Positions 1-8,496 of a stretch of 64,000 bases of DNA are shown one piece after another. The stretch's first letter is position 1. Each line of letters begins with the position of its first letter. The notes under the pieces are model-generated. The model did not search any database. It had not been told where the DNA came from and saw only the letters and a program-made list of their open reading frames with translations. Position numbers and translations under genes: made by a program. The DNA comes from Acidimicrobiia bacterium (GTDB lineage Bacteria > Actinomycetota > Acidimicrobiia > Acidimicrobiales > Poriferisodalaceae): NCBI GenBank assembly GCA_022820925.1, contig JAJEEO010000012.1, positions 124,001 through 188,000 on the forward strand, given 5' to 3'.

Positions 1-2206
1 CACCTCCCGCAGGTGCGTCGCCGCCCGCGAGGTCGGATCGCCACAACTGCTCATATGTCGCACCTGCGGCCCACGCATGTGCAGTCGCCATGAACGCTGC
101 ATCGGGCGGGCGGGAGAGCACGAGACTGTGGCGGCGTTCAGCGTCGGCGATCTCAGCGGCCAGGTCGAAGATCAGCCCGGCGCGCTCCCGGCATTCGTCG
201 TCGGGGTAGCGGGGTGCCGGCGGCGGCTGGCTGGCGCGGTGCTCGTAGGTCAGCACCGAGACCAAACCGGCCAACTGCGTCGGCGTCAGCCCGTCGAGCA
301 GGCCGTCGCGCAATGCCAGCACCGTCAGCAGGTCTGCTTCATGGAAGACCGACCGCAGGCACTCGCCTGACGCTGTGAGCGACCAGCCGTCCGAGCAGCC
401 GAACTCCTCCAGCACCTCGTTGGTGGCGTCGAGCTGCCGAGCCAACCCGCCCTTGGCGATCTTGATGCGCTCCTTCATGCGGCCGACCCTGGCCCCGATG
501 CGCTCGGCGTGGCGTTCTGCCTCGGCGAGCGCCCGGTCAGGTCGCCGATCACCGGCGCGCCCGCGATGTCGCCGGCTTCCGTGCTTCGGTCCCCGGTGCC
601 GGTTCCCTCCCGATCGGCTCTGGGATCGGCCGCCGCCCATCGATCGCACTCGCGCCCGCGCTTCGCGCAGCTCTCGCCGCTCGACCTCGAGTGCTGCAAG
701 CCACTCGTCGATGCGCCGATCGGCACGCCATTGGGCGAACGAGCTCCGCACCAGATCGGTGGCCTCGGAGTGGGTTCGGCTCGCGATCAGGTTGGCCACC
801 ATGTTGTACGTCGGCCGGAACGACGACTCGAGCTCGTAGTCGTCACTGGCTGCAAGGCGTGCCGTCTCAGCGAATGCAGTGTGGGGATGCCACAGCGTGT
901 AGGCATACCCCACATCGTCGATGCCGCGACGGCCCGCCCGGCCAGTGAGCTGTGTGTACTCGCCGGGAGTCAGCATCGTAAAGCCCTCGCCGCGGAAGCG
1001 GCTGAGCTGGCTGATCACCACCGAGCGGGCCGGCATGTTGATGCCGAGCGCCAACGTCTCGGTGGCAAAGACCACGGCCAGCAGCCCTGCTGTGAAGCAG
1101 TCCTCGATCGTCTCCTTGAACGCCGGCACGAGACCGGCGTGATGGGCCGCAACGCCCGCCTGCAGGCCTTCCAGCCAGTCGTCGTAACCCAGGGCGTCGA
1201 GGTCGCCGCTTCCCAAAGCGGCCGTGTGTGCCGCAGCAATCTGGCGAACCCGATGCCGCTCGGCGGCGTCGAGGAATGCCGCTCCGTCAGCCACCAACGT
1301 CCGGGCGGCGTCGTCGCAGCCTTGGCGAGAGAAAACGAACACGATCGCTGGCAGCTTGCCGTCGGCTGCGAGATGCTCGACGATCTCCGAGCGCCGCGGG
1401 CGCGCCGGCCGAGTGCCCCCCGAGCGCTGCCGCCGGTGCCCTCCCGAGCGTGAGCGGGCCCGCTCTTCCCACCGCTCGATCTCCGGATTCGCACGGCCGT
1501 CCTGCAACGTCGGAAGATCGACAACGCGCCGGCTGTGCCGCTCGTACAGCAGGAATCGATCCTCAAGCGGCACCGGGCGCGCAGCTGACACGACCGCCTC
1601 GCAACGCCCGGCAGCCGCGTCAATCCACGCTGCAAGCTCAACGGCATTGCTGACCGTCGCCGACAGGCACACCAAGCGCATGTGCGGCGGGGTGCCGATG
1701 ATGACCTCTTCCCAGACGGCGCCCCGGTAGGGGTCCTGCAGGTAGTGGATCTCATCCAGCACTGCGATGCCGAACTCGGCCACGTGAGGCGACTCGGCGT
1801 ACATCATGTTTCGCAACACCTCTGTGGTCATCACCACCACATCGGCGTTGGGCCGGATGACGTTGTCGCCGGTGAGCAGCCCCACTCGATCAGTGCCCAG
1901 CCACGATCGCAGGTCGCGCAGCTTCTGATTCGACAGGGCTTTGGTGGGAGTCGTATAAGCAGCTCGCTGGCCGGACTCGAGGGCCCGCGCAATCGCGTAC
2001 TCCGCCACCAGCGTCTTGCCCCCCGATGTCGGAGCGGAAACCAGCACCGAGCTCCCGCTCTGGAGAGCCTCGAACGCCTCGATCTGGAAGCCGTCGGGCG
2101 TGATGCCCCGCGCCGCCACATGGTCCGCCAGCAACGGCGGCAGTGCGGCCGCGATGCCGTCGCCAAGTCTGGACGGTTGCCTGCTATGGGTGTGTGTCTC
2201 GCTCAC
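1..2206 (-). CDS. helY: Ski2-like DEAD/DEAH RNA helicase HelY (C-terminus beyond left edge)
   Basis: Superfamily 2 helicase of the Ski2/Mtr4-like HelY group, expected to be a cytoplasmic ATP-dependent RNA helicase. About 735 codons are visible and the frame is open to the window edge. From the GTG at 2204-2206, Walker A (SAPTSGGKT) is at residues 57-65, the DEIH box at 151-154, a LSAT motif III follows, and motif VI (LTGRAGRRG) is near residue 420. A basic Arg/Gly/Ser-rich linker sits between motif III and the second RecA domain. The GTG start overlaps the tatC stop as GTGA, which implies translational coupling. No in-frame ATG precedes this GTG, and the first residues lead directly into the Q/Walker A region. 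The tatA-tatC-helY order matches Mycobacterium. Confidence 0.93.
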   Translation of the reverse strand, partial: MSETHTHSRQPSRLGDGIAAALPPLLADHVAARGITPDGFQIEAFEALQSGSSVLVSAPTSGGKTLVAEYAIARALESGQRAAYTTPTKALSNQKLRDLRSWLGTDRVGLLTGDNVIRPNADVVVMTTEVLRNMMYAESPHVAEFGIAVLDEIHYLQDPYRGAVWEEVIIGTPPHMRLVCLSATVSNAVELAAWIDAAAGRCEAVVSAARPVPLEDRFLLYERHSRRVVDLPTLQDGRANPEIERWEERARSRSGGHRRQRSGGTRPARPRRSEIVEHLAADGKLPAIVFVFSRQGCDDAARTLVADGAAFLDAAERHRVRQIAAAHTAALGSGDLDALGYDDWLEGLQAGVAAHHAGLVPAFKETIEDCFTAGLLAVVFATETLALGINMPARSVVISQLSRFRGEGFTMLTPGEYTQLTGRAGRRGIDDVGYAYTLWHPHTAFAETARLAASDDYELESSFRPTYNMVANLIASRTHSEATDLVRSSFAQWRADRRIDEWLAALEVERRELREARARVRSMGGGRSQSRSGGNRHRGPKHGSRRHRGRAGDRRPDRALAEAERHAERIGARVGRMKERIKIAKGGLARQLDATNEVLEEFGCSDGWSLTASGECLRSVFHEADLLTVLALRDGLLDGLTPTQLAGLVSVLTYEHRASQPPPAPRYPDDECRERAGLIFDLAAEIADAERRHSLVLSRPPDAAFMATAHAWAAGATYEQLWRSDLAGGDAPAGG

Positions 2207-3075
2207 GAACCGGAGTCCGCAACGCTGGCGATCTCGTCCTGGGGTTCATCGGGGGGCTCTTGGCTGCGGCGACGGCGCAGACGAAACGGCCCGGCACCGC
2301 CACGTCGTCGCAGTATCAGAAAACCGACCAGGATCGACAGCTCGTAGAACACGTACAGCGGCACCGACAGAGCAGCGAGCGTGAACGGGTCGCCTGAGGG
2401 CGTGATGATCGCGGCACCGGCGACGATGCCGACGATGGCATAGCGGCGGGCTCGATTGAGCTGTCGCGGGGTCACAATCTCAGCGAGCTGCGCGAACACC
2501 AACAGGATCGGGAACTCGAAGCCGATGCCGAATGCCAGCATCATGAAGGTCACCAGGCCCAAATACGCACCCGGCCCCAGCAGCGGATCCACGACGTCAC
2601 CGCTGACGGAGATCAGAAAGTCCAATGCCCGCTCGAAGGTGAAGTAGGCGAGTACTACACCGGACGCGAACAGCAGGAATCCGACGATCACGAAGGGCAC
2701 CGCCCAGCGCTTCTCGCGCCGATCCAGGGCCGGAGTGATGAAGCGCCACAGGTGCCACAACAACACTGGCATGGCCAGCACGACGCCGAGGTACGCCGAG
2801 ACCTTGATGCGGGTGCGGAACCCTTCCAACGGCGAGGTGATGATCAGGCTGCACGAGTCCCCCAGCACGCTCGCCGGAGCGTCGCGGGCTTCCAGCACCC
2901 GGCAGTACGGGGGCAGGAAGACCGCCTCCAAGAGCCAGTCGTAGACGATCAGGCCGACGACCATGCCGATGCCGATCGCGATGATGCTGAAGATGAGCCG
3001 GTTGCGCAGCTCCGAGACGTGGTCCCAGAACCCCATCACCGCCGGCCGCTGACGGCGTCGTGGCCAGAGCCTCAC
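2203..3075 (-). CDS. tatC: Twin-arginine translocase subunit TatC
   Basis: Polytopic membrane component of the Tat system, which exports folded proteins. The 290-residue protein has the family plan of six hydrophobic segments: a start near FWDHVSELRNRLI (the conserved HLxELRxR-type motif), an ITSPLEGF region after the first loop, and long hydrophobic stretches near residues 100-150 and 160-260. It ends in a basic, acidic-tipped tail that is probably cytoplasmic. The ATG overlaps the upstream tatA/B stop (ATGA) and its own stop overlaps the helY GTG, so the three genes form a tightly coupled operon. Length is normal for the family. Confidence 0.96.
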   Translation of the reverse strand: MRLWPRRRQRPAVMGFWDHVSELRNRLIFSIIAIGIGMVVGLIVYDWLLEAVFLPPYCRVLEARDAPASVLGDSCSLIITSPLEGFRTRIKVSAYLGVVLAMPVLLWHLWRFITPALDRREKRWAVPFVIVGFLLFASGVVLAYFTFERALDFLISVSGDVVDPLLGPGAYLGLVTFMMLAFGIGFEFPILLVFAQLAEIVTPRQLNRARRYAIVGIVAGAAIITPSGDPFTLAALSVPLYVFYELSILVGFLILRRRGGAGPFRLRRRRSQEPPDEPQDEIASVADSGS

Positions 3076-3383
3076 GCAGTTCCGTCGCTGGTCGGGCGAT
3101 CCGCCCCGGCGTCGGCGGCCGGTTCTTCAGGAGATCCCGTCGCCGCTGGCTCAGTCTCGCCTGGCGCTGAGGTCTCGCTCGGCGCCTTCTTCGGCGGGTC
3201 GGCCGGCTCGATGATCGGCGTTGCAAGCGTGGCGTCCATCTCCTGGCGGACGGACGTGGAGAAGTCACGGACCTGCCGGAAAGCGCGACCGATGCCCCGG
3301 ATAGCACCCGGCAGCCGCTTGGGGCCGAGCACGATCAGGGCCACGAGCACGATGATCAGCACCTCGTTGGGCTGCAGGCTCAC
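3072..3383 (-). CDS. Sec-independent translocase TatA/TatB-family protein
   Basis: Single-span component of the Tat translocase. The 103-residue protein begins with a membrane helix (EVLIIVLVALIVLG), then the hinge GPKRLPGAIRGIG and an amphipathic helix, followed by a Pro/Glu/Ala-rich acidic tail, as in TatA/TatB. The GPKRLP hinge and FRQVRDF helix look somewhat more TatB-like, so the subtype is left open. I chose the GTG at 3381-3383 because it places the membrane helix at the extreme N-terminus. The same frame extends upstream to an ATG at 3599, but that extension reads through the preceding gene and has no Tat features. The stop overlaps the tatC start. Confidence 0.9.
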   Translation of the reverse strand: MSLQPNEVLIIVLVALIVLGPKRLPGAIRGIGRAFRQVRDFSTSVRQEMDATLATPIIEPADPPKKAPSETSAPGETEPAATGSPEEPAADAGADRPTSDGTA

Positions 3384-3420
3384 GGCTCGATGGTAGAACC
3401 CGCGCCTGCCAGGACGGTTC

Positions 3421-3705
3421 TCACACCCGCAGCGGCAGCACGCGGCGAGCGGCCCAGCGCAGCGCGATCCCCAGCGCCCGCTCCCCCGCAACGCGGCGGA
3501 GCGATGGCACGTCGAGGCTGTCGATGGCATCGCGAGCGCGCACGAGGTCGGCCCGCACCGTTGCGACTGCATCAGAAACCGCATCGAGCGATGCAGCAAT
3601 GGCTCGCATCTCGACGACCAGCCGCCGGATCAGCAACGTGGCCACAGCCACGAGCACAGCGAACACCACCGCCGGCAGCAGCCAGATCAGGCCCACGTCA
3701 CGCAC
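3421..3705 (-). CDS. Small single-span membrane protein upstream of tatA/B (function unknown)
   Basis: A 94-residue protein of unknown function. Residues 6-27 are a strongly hydrophobic N-terminal helix. About 40 residues follow with heptad-like spacing (around AIAASLDAVSDAVATVRADL) that could form a coiled coil, and the C-terminus is basic. The layout, one membrane helix then an amphipathic or coiled-coil region, loosely resembles DUF948-type and Tat-accessory proteins, but I do not recognise a specific family. It lies 37 bases upstream of the chosen tatA/B start on the same strand, so it is probably the first gene of the tat-helY transcript. A link to Tat function is only suggested by position. 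Confidence 0.7.
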   Translation of the reverse strand: MRDVGLIWLLPAVVFAVLVAVATLLIRRLVVEMRAIAASLDAVSDAVATVRADLVRARDAIDSLDVPSLRRVAGERALGIALRWAARRVLPLRV

Positions 3706-3810
3706 GATAGGGCGCGAGACGCGGCCCAGACACCGGGCGCTTCCCGTAGGACTTCAACGGATCTGAGTGCGTGCCGCTCGGCACGGTGTCGGAATTGGCA
3801 CGATAGGGAG

Positions 3811-4572
3811 GTGCCCCCGCAGCCGCTGCCGTCTCTGCGCACGCCCCCGATCACGTTCGCGCATCGAGGCGGGCGCGCCCACGGCCCCGACAATGCGCTC
3901 GAGACGTTCACCACGGCATTGGAGCTCGGCGCGACCGGACTCGAGACCGACGTATGGCTGAGCAGCGACGGGCACCCGATGCTGAACCATGACGGCGTCG
4001 CCTGGCACCGCGGAGTACGCCGTGCGTTCAGCTCGCTGCGCCGCGAGCGCATCGGACCGGACATCGCCACGCTGGCCGAGATGTACGACGCCTGCGGCAC
4101 AGACTTCGAACTCTCGGTGGACCTCAAAGACCCCGCGGCCGCTGACGCCGTCATCGGGAATGCTCGCGACGCCGGGGCCGAGCAGCGCTTGTGGATCTGT
4201 CACCGGGATTGGGACCTGCTGACCGGTCTGAGGAATCGCACGAGCGCGCACATCGTCGACTCGACCCGGATCCGTCGCATCAAGGAAGGCCCCGAGCGCC
4301 GTGCCGCCGCCATGGCCGACAGCGGCATCGACGCAGTCAACCTCCCGGCGAAAGACTGGACGGGCGGGCTCGCGGCGCTCTTCCACCGGTTCGAGCGGTT
4401 CTGCTTCGGGTGGGACGTCCAGCACACCCGCTTGGCGGCAGGACTCCGCGACATGGGCCTCGACGGCCTGTACGGCGACCACGTCGACCGGCTCCTGGCG
4501 GGCATCGCCTCCCGCGGCGATCCGCCCCGGTCCCACAGCGACGAGGGCCTCTGCGGCGCTCAGTCCGCCTGA
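3811..4572 (+). CDS. Glycerophosphoryl diester phosphodiesterase
   Basis: GDPD-family phosphodiesterase, expected to hydrolyse glycerophosphodiesters to sn-glycerol 3-phosphate and an alcohol with a divalent metal. The 253-residue TIM-barrel protein shows the catalytic HRG (FAHRGGRAHGPDNALETF, residues 17-34), the metal and acid pair in LETDVWLSSDG, and the second His in LNHDG. It has no signal peptide or membrane segment, so it is probably cytosolic. The only plausible start is the GTG at 3811, directly after GGGAG; the absence of a spacer could mean leaderless or weak initiation. It stands alone, divergent from the small membrane gene and convergent with lepB. Confidence 0.93.
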   Translation: MPPQPLPSLRTPPITFAHRGGRAHGPDNALETFTTALELGATGLETDVWLSSDGHPMLNHDGVAWHRGVRRAFSSLRRERIGPDIATLAEMYDACGTDFELSVDLKDPAAADAVIGNARDAGAEQRLWICHRDWDLLTGLRNRTSAHIVDSTRIRRIKEGPERRAAAMADSGIDAVNLPAKDWTGGLAALFHRFERFCFGWDVQHTRLAAGLRDMGLDGLYGDHVDRLLAGIASRGDPPRSHSDEGLCGAQSA

Positions 4573-4622
4573 TTGTGCCTGACAGGGGTCATGTTCGCTG
4601 AAGGTGCACCTCTCGAAGGGCG

Positions 4623-5279
4623 TCACAGACCGCCGAGCCGGGTGGGCGGCCAGAAGCGCGCGAAGGCCCGGCCGATGATCTCGCTCTCGGGGATCGGACC
4701 GAAGAACCGGCTGTCCTGGCTGGAAAACCGGTTGTCGCCCATGACGAAGACGTAACCGGCAGGTACGAGGACCGGCCCGAAGTCGCTCGTGTACACGGCG
4801 GTCGAGAGGTAGTCCTCGTTGACCGGTGTCCCGTCGATGACGAGCCGACCGTCCACTGCCCCGACGCTCTGGCCGCCAACGGCCACGACTCGCTTGACCA
4901 GTTCGGCGGTCTGCGGATCGCGCAGCTGATCGGGGGTGCGAAAGACGACGACGTCGCCGGGGCTGGGGTCACCGATGCGGTAGCTGAGCTTGGAGACCAG
5001 CAGCCGGTCGCCGATCTGCAGTTCCGGCTCCATCGATTCTGAGGGGATGAAGAACGCCGCGACGAGAAACGTCCGCATCAGCAGCGCGAGCACCACGGCA
5101 GCCATCAGCACCCACGACCACGACAGCACGGTGCGAGAGCGCCGGCTCATCGCCCGCCGGATGCGCGGCGGGCGCTCCCGCCGGGACAGGCTGTCGCCAG
5201 TTTCGGGGCCCACGGGCCCTTCGAAGCGACCCGCGGCCTCGTCGGGCTCCTGTCCAAGAGGTTCGTCGGCAGCGTTCAC
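4623..5279 (-). CDS. lepB: Signal peptidase I
   Basis: Type I signal peptidase, a membrane serine protease (family S26A) that cleaves signal peptides from exported preproteins. After an acidic N-terminal stretch and a basic patch comes one membrane anchor (WSWVLMAAVVLALLM). Then come the catalytic Ser in PSESMEP (about residue 82 from the GTG), the catalytic Lys in LVKRVVAVGGQ (about 129) and the GDNRFSSQDSRFFGPI box. I place the start at the GTG 5277-5279, which overlaps the stop of the DUF3866 gene (GTGA) as in many junctions of this window. An in-frame ATG at 5318 would add 13 residues inside the upstream gene. Confidence 0.94.
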   Translation of the reverse strand: MNAADEPLGQEPDEAAGRFEGPVGPETGDSLSRRERPPRIRRAMSRRSRTVLSWSWVLMAAVVLALLMRTFLVAAFFIPSESMEPELQIGDRLLVSKLSYRIGDPSPGDVVVFRTPDQLRDPQTAELVKRVVAVGGQSVGAVDGRLVIDGTPVNEDYLSTAVYTSDFGPVLVPAGYVFVMGDNRFSSQDSRFFGPIPESEIIGRAFARFWPPTRLGGL

Positions 5280-6319
5280 GACATCGCCGCCAGCCAGGCT
5301 GCTGCCGCGCCGAGCCATCCGCAGGCGTGGGCGTCGGCTTCCAGTGAGCGCCCCATCGATGCAACCGCCAGGCCGGTGCGAACCAGCGAGCCAGCGATGT
5401 CGATCGGCTCATACGAGTCCGCTCGATCGCCCAGCGAGGTGATCCATGCGGCCTCGCTCGGCGTGGCGGCCACGCCGGAAGGCACCGGCACCGCGGTCCG
5501 CATGGGAGTCAGGTCCGCCAGGATCCGGGTGTGGTGGCTCACTCCCCGGTGGCGCGCTCGCGGATCGCCCGCCGACGCTCGCACCGCAAGTGCCGTGGAA
5601 GCACCGAGGCGGTCGAGCGTCGCGGCGTGCCCGGCCAAGTCCAGCGCCGAGAAGCCCAGCGGGCTCGCGGTGCCGAGATGTCCAGGCCCCGGTGCCACGA
5701 TCACGCGGCTCACGCGCCGCGATGCCAGTGCAGCGACGCCTGAGGCAACGGTGACCGACTCGATGGGTGCACCGAACGCCTGCCCGGAGCTGACGGCGGT
5801 GGCGATCACGCCGCGCTCGAGGCAGGCGGCGGCGAGATCGCTGAGCACAAACGGCAGCGCGCCCCCGTCGGTCATGACATATCCCGGCGCTATGCCGGTT
5901 GCATCCTGCACTGCTGCGGCCAGCGCCAGCGCATGGCTGTGCAGCACGCACAGCAATACTCGGACGCCCGCCAGCGACGGCAACTCCGGGAGCTCGTCGC
6001 TGGCGTCAGCACCTTCGCCGGGTTCCTCCGTCGCAACGACCGGGGTCTGCTCTGCGAGGTAGCGCGCCTTCATGACGCGTCCCTCGCCCCGAGCGCCTCC
6101 ATACGGCGAGCTCAGGTTGGTGTGCACCACGTGAGCCCCGCCAGTGCCCAGGCCCAACTCCACCGCCGACACGTTCACGAGCAGCTCGTCGCCGGCTTGG
6201 GCCGGTCCGCACAGATCGGTCAGCGCGAACGCCTCGCTGCCGTCATCCAAAGTCATGCGCTGCAGGCCCGGCCTGACGTCACGCACCTCAGCGGCTCGCA
6301 TGCGCGCGAAGCGCGGCAT
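5276..6319 (-). CDS. DUF3866 family protein
   Basis: A 347-residue protein of the uncharacterised DUF3866 family, which occurs in actinobacteria near proteasome and Tat genes. It has an N-terminal beta-rich region (about residues 10-95), then an alternating hydrophobic/Gly-rich fold with segments such as GYVMTDGGALPF and VIVAPGPGHLGT that suggests an alpha/beta domain. No signal peptide or clear membrane helix is seen. The ATG at 6319 follows a GAGGG six bases upstream. It lies 53 bases downstream of pafA and is coupled to lepB. The placement suggests co-transcription with the Pup pathway genes, but its molecular role is unknown. Confidence 0.85.
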   Translation of the reverse strand: MPRFARMRAAEVRDVRPGLQRMTLDDGSEAFALTDLCGPAQAGDELLVNVSAVELGLGTGGAHVVHTNLSSPYGGARGEGRVMKARYLAEQTPVVATEEPGEGADASDELPELPSLAGVRVLLCVLHSHALALAAAVQDATGIAPGYVMTDGGALPFVLSDLAAACLERGVIATAVSSGQAFGAPIESVTVASGVAALASRRVSRVIVAPGPGHLGTASPLGFSALDLAGHAATLDRLGASTALAVRASAGDPRARHRGVSHHTRILADLTPMRTAVPVPSGVAATPSEAAWITSLGDRADSYEPIDIAGSLVRTGLAVASMGRSLEADAHACGWLGAAAAWLAAMS

Positions 6320-6372
6320 CCGATGCCCTCAGCCGGCTGCGTCTCGCGGGTCCGTGCAAGCGACGGCACCCA

Positions 6373-7740
6373 TCACAGCGACTCGATCAGCTTGTCCACG
6401 CGCTCGTCGTGGGAGCGGAACGGGTCCTTGCACAGGACGGTTCGCTGAGCTTGGTCGTTGAGCTTCAGATGCACCCAGTCCACCGTGTAGTCACGGCGCC
6501 GGGCCTTGGCCTCGCGGACGAATGCGCCCCGCAGGCGAGCCCGGGTGGTCTGGGGAGCCTCTTCGGTGGCTCGGCGCACATCGGCATCGTCGAGCACGCG
6601 CTCCACCAGGCCTCGCTTCTGCATCAGGTAGAACACGCCGCGCGTCGAATGCACGTGGTGGTACTGCAGGTCGAGCAGCGCGATGTGGGGGTCGTCCATG
6701 CCGACACCATTGCGCTCGCCATACCCGGCGAGCAGCTTGTGCTTGATGACCCAGTCCACCTCGCGGTCGAGCTTCAGCGGGTCGTCACCGATGGCCGCCA
6801 TGACGTGCTCCCACATCTGCAACGCACGCGATTCCTCCTCGCTGAGGTCGTTCGTCTCGGCAAAGCGCAGCGCTCGCTCGAGGTACTCCGACTGGATGTC
6901 GAATGCGCTGACCTCCCGGCCGTTCGCGAGGCGAACCTTGCGCCGGCAGGTGATGTCGTGGCTGATCTCGCGGATCGCCCGGATCGGGTTCTCCAGCGTC
7001 ATGTCGCGCAGCACCACCGCCGGGTCCTCGAGCATCCGCAGCATCAGCGCCGCAGCACCGACCTTGAGGAACGAGGTGTATTCGCTCATGTTCGAGTCGC
7101 CCACGATGACGTGCAGCCTGCGAAAACGCTCCGCGTCGGCATGGGGCTCGTCGCGGGTGTTGATGATCGGCCGACTGCGCGTGGTGGCGCTCGACACGCT
7201 CTCCCAGATGTGCTCGGCCCGCTGGGTGATGCAATAGCGGGCACCCTTGGCCGTGTTGAGCACTTTGCCTGCGCCGGCGTAGATCTGGCGGGTCACGAGG
7301 AATGGGATGAGCACTTCGGCGTAGTTCGAGAAGTCGTCGGCGCGGCTGGTCAGGTAGTTCTCGTGGCAGCCATAGCTGTTGCCCGCGGAGTCGGTGTTGT
7401 TCTTGAACAGGAAGATCGTGCCGTTGAAGGCCTCCTCCGCCAGCCGGTCGGTCGCGCTGGCGACGAGCTGCTCGAGGATGCGCTCGCCTGCGCGGTCGTG
7501 GCATACGACGTCGTAGACCGAATCGCACTCTGGTGTCGCGTACTCAGGGTGGCTGCCGACGTCGAGGTAGAGGCGCGCCCCGTTGGCCAGAAAGACGTTG
7601 CTGGATCTCCCCCACGACACGACTCGGCGGAACAGGTAGCGAGCCACCTCGTCGGGACTGAGCCGACGCTGTCCCCGCAGCGTGCAGGTGACGCCGTACT
7701 CGTTCTCCAGGCCCATGATGCGCCGCTGCACGGCGCTCAC
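6373..7740 (-). CDS. pafA: Pup-protein ligase PafA
   Basis: Glutamine-synthetase-fold ligase that uses ATP to join the C-terminal Glu of Pup to substrate lysines, marking proteins for the proteasome. The 455-residue protein shows [14 protein letters not shown] at the N-terminus (ATP/Mg glutamates), [18 protein letters not shown], the [19 protein letters not shown] box, [15 protein letters not shown], and the C-terminal [20 protein letters not shown] region typical of PafA. The called start is the GTG at 7738-7740. Comparison with PafA proteins that begin one residue before QRRIMG suggests that the GTG at 7729-7731 may be the true start. It lies 12 bases downstream of prcA. Confidence 0.97.
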   Translation of the reverse strand: MSAVQRRIMGLENEYGVTCTLRGQRRLSPDEVARYLFRRVVSWGRSSNVFLANGARLYLDVGSHPEYATPECDSVYDVVCHDRAGERILEQLVASATDRLAEEAFNGTIFLFKNNTDSAGNSYGCHENYLTSRADDFSNYAEVLIPFLVTRQIYAGAGKVLNTAKGARYCITQRAEHIWESVSSATTRSRPIINTRDEPHADAERFRRLHVIVGDSNMSEYTSFLKVGAAALMLRMLEDPAVVLRDMTLENPIRAIREISHDITCRRKVRLANGREVSAFDIQSEYLERALRFAETNDLSEEESRALQMWEHVMAAIGDDPLKLDREVDWVIKHKLLAGYGERNGVGMDDPHIALLDLQYHHVHSTRGVFYLMQKRGLVERVLDDADVRRATEEAPQTTRARLRGAFVREAKARRRDYTVDWVHLKLNDQAQRTVLCKDPFRSHDERVDKLIESL

Positions 7741-7752
7741 CGTACTGCCGAA

Positions 7753-8496
7753 TCAGGAATCGTCCTGATCGGCCTCTTCGTCGGCCGCAGCGGCCTCGTC
7801 GTCTCCGAGGGCGACTTCCACCTCGGCATCGTCGAGACGGCGGAAGCAGCGTCGGCGATGAGACGCATCGGGCACGACCGCCTCCAGCACCGCTACCTCG
7901 AGGTCGGCAGCCGAGATCTCGCGCTCGTCGCCGGCGAGAGCGCTGCGAGCCAACCGGATCGCGGCCTCGACATCGAGACTCGGGTCGTAGCCGTCCGAGA
8001 CACGCTCGCGCACTGCGTCGGCATCGCCGCCGATGCAGCAGTAGGCCTCCTCGTCCATAACCGTGCCGTCGTATTGGATCCGGTAGAGCTGATTGGCTTC
8101 ACCGCCGGTGCCCACCTCCACCACCACGATCTCGACCTCGAGCGGCTTGAGCTCGTGGGTGAAGAACTGGCCCAGCATCTGCGCGTACTGGTTGGCCAGG
8201 CTGCGCGCCTCGACATCGGATCGGGAGTACTGGTAGCCCTTCAGTTCTGCGTGACGCACACCGGCGATGCGCAGCTGGTCGAACTCGATGTAGCGCCCGA
8301 CGCCGCCGAAGGCAATCCGGTCGTAGATCTCCGACACCTTGCGCAGCGTTGCGCTGGCATTCTCAGCGACCAAGGCGATGCCGCCGTCGTATTCGAGCGT
8401 CACCAGCGAGCGACCGCGGGCGATGCCTTTGCGGGCGTAGTCAGCCCGATCCTGCATGAGCTGCTCGGGGCTGACGTACAGCCCGGGCATGCTCAT
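7753..8496 (-). CDS. prcA: 20S proteasome alpha subunit PrcA
   Basis: Alpha-ring subunit of the actinobacterial 20S proteasome, which gates the core and docks the ARC/Mpa ATPase. The 247-residue protein has the N-terminal gate and pore segment (LYVSPEQLMQDRADYARKGIARG), the alpha-type fold without a catalytic Thr, and an acidic Ala/Glu/Asp-rich C-terminal tail from about residue 225. The ATG overlaps the prcB stop (ATGA), the usual coupled prcB-prcA arrangement, which would favour balanced production of the two rings. Confidence 0.97.
   Translation of the reverse strand: MSMPGLYVSPEQLMQDRADYARKGIARGRSLVTLEYDGGIALVAENASATLRKVSEIYDRIAFGGVGRYIEFDQLRIAGVRHAELKGYQYSRSDVEARSLANQYAQMLGQFFTHELKPLEVEIVVVEVGTGGEANQLYRIQYDGTVMDEEAYCCIGGDADAVRERVSDGYDPSLDVEAAIRLARSALAGDEREISAADLEVAVLEAVVPDASHRRRCFRRLDDAEVEVALGDDEAAAADEEADQDDS

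Noticed and set aside
3072..3599. TatA/B protein extended to an ATG at 3599
   Set aside because: The extension is Cys/Arg-rich, overlaps the upstream small gene and would bury the N-terminal membrane helix.
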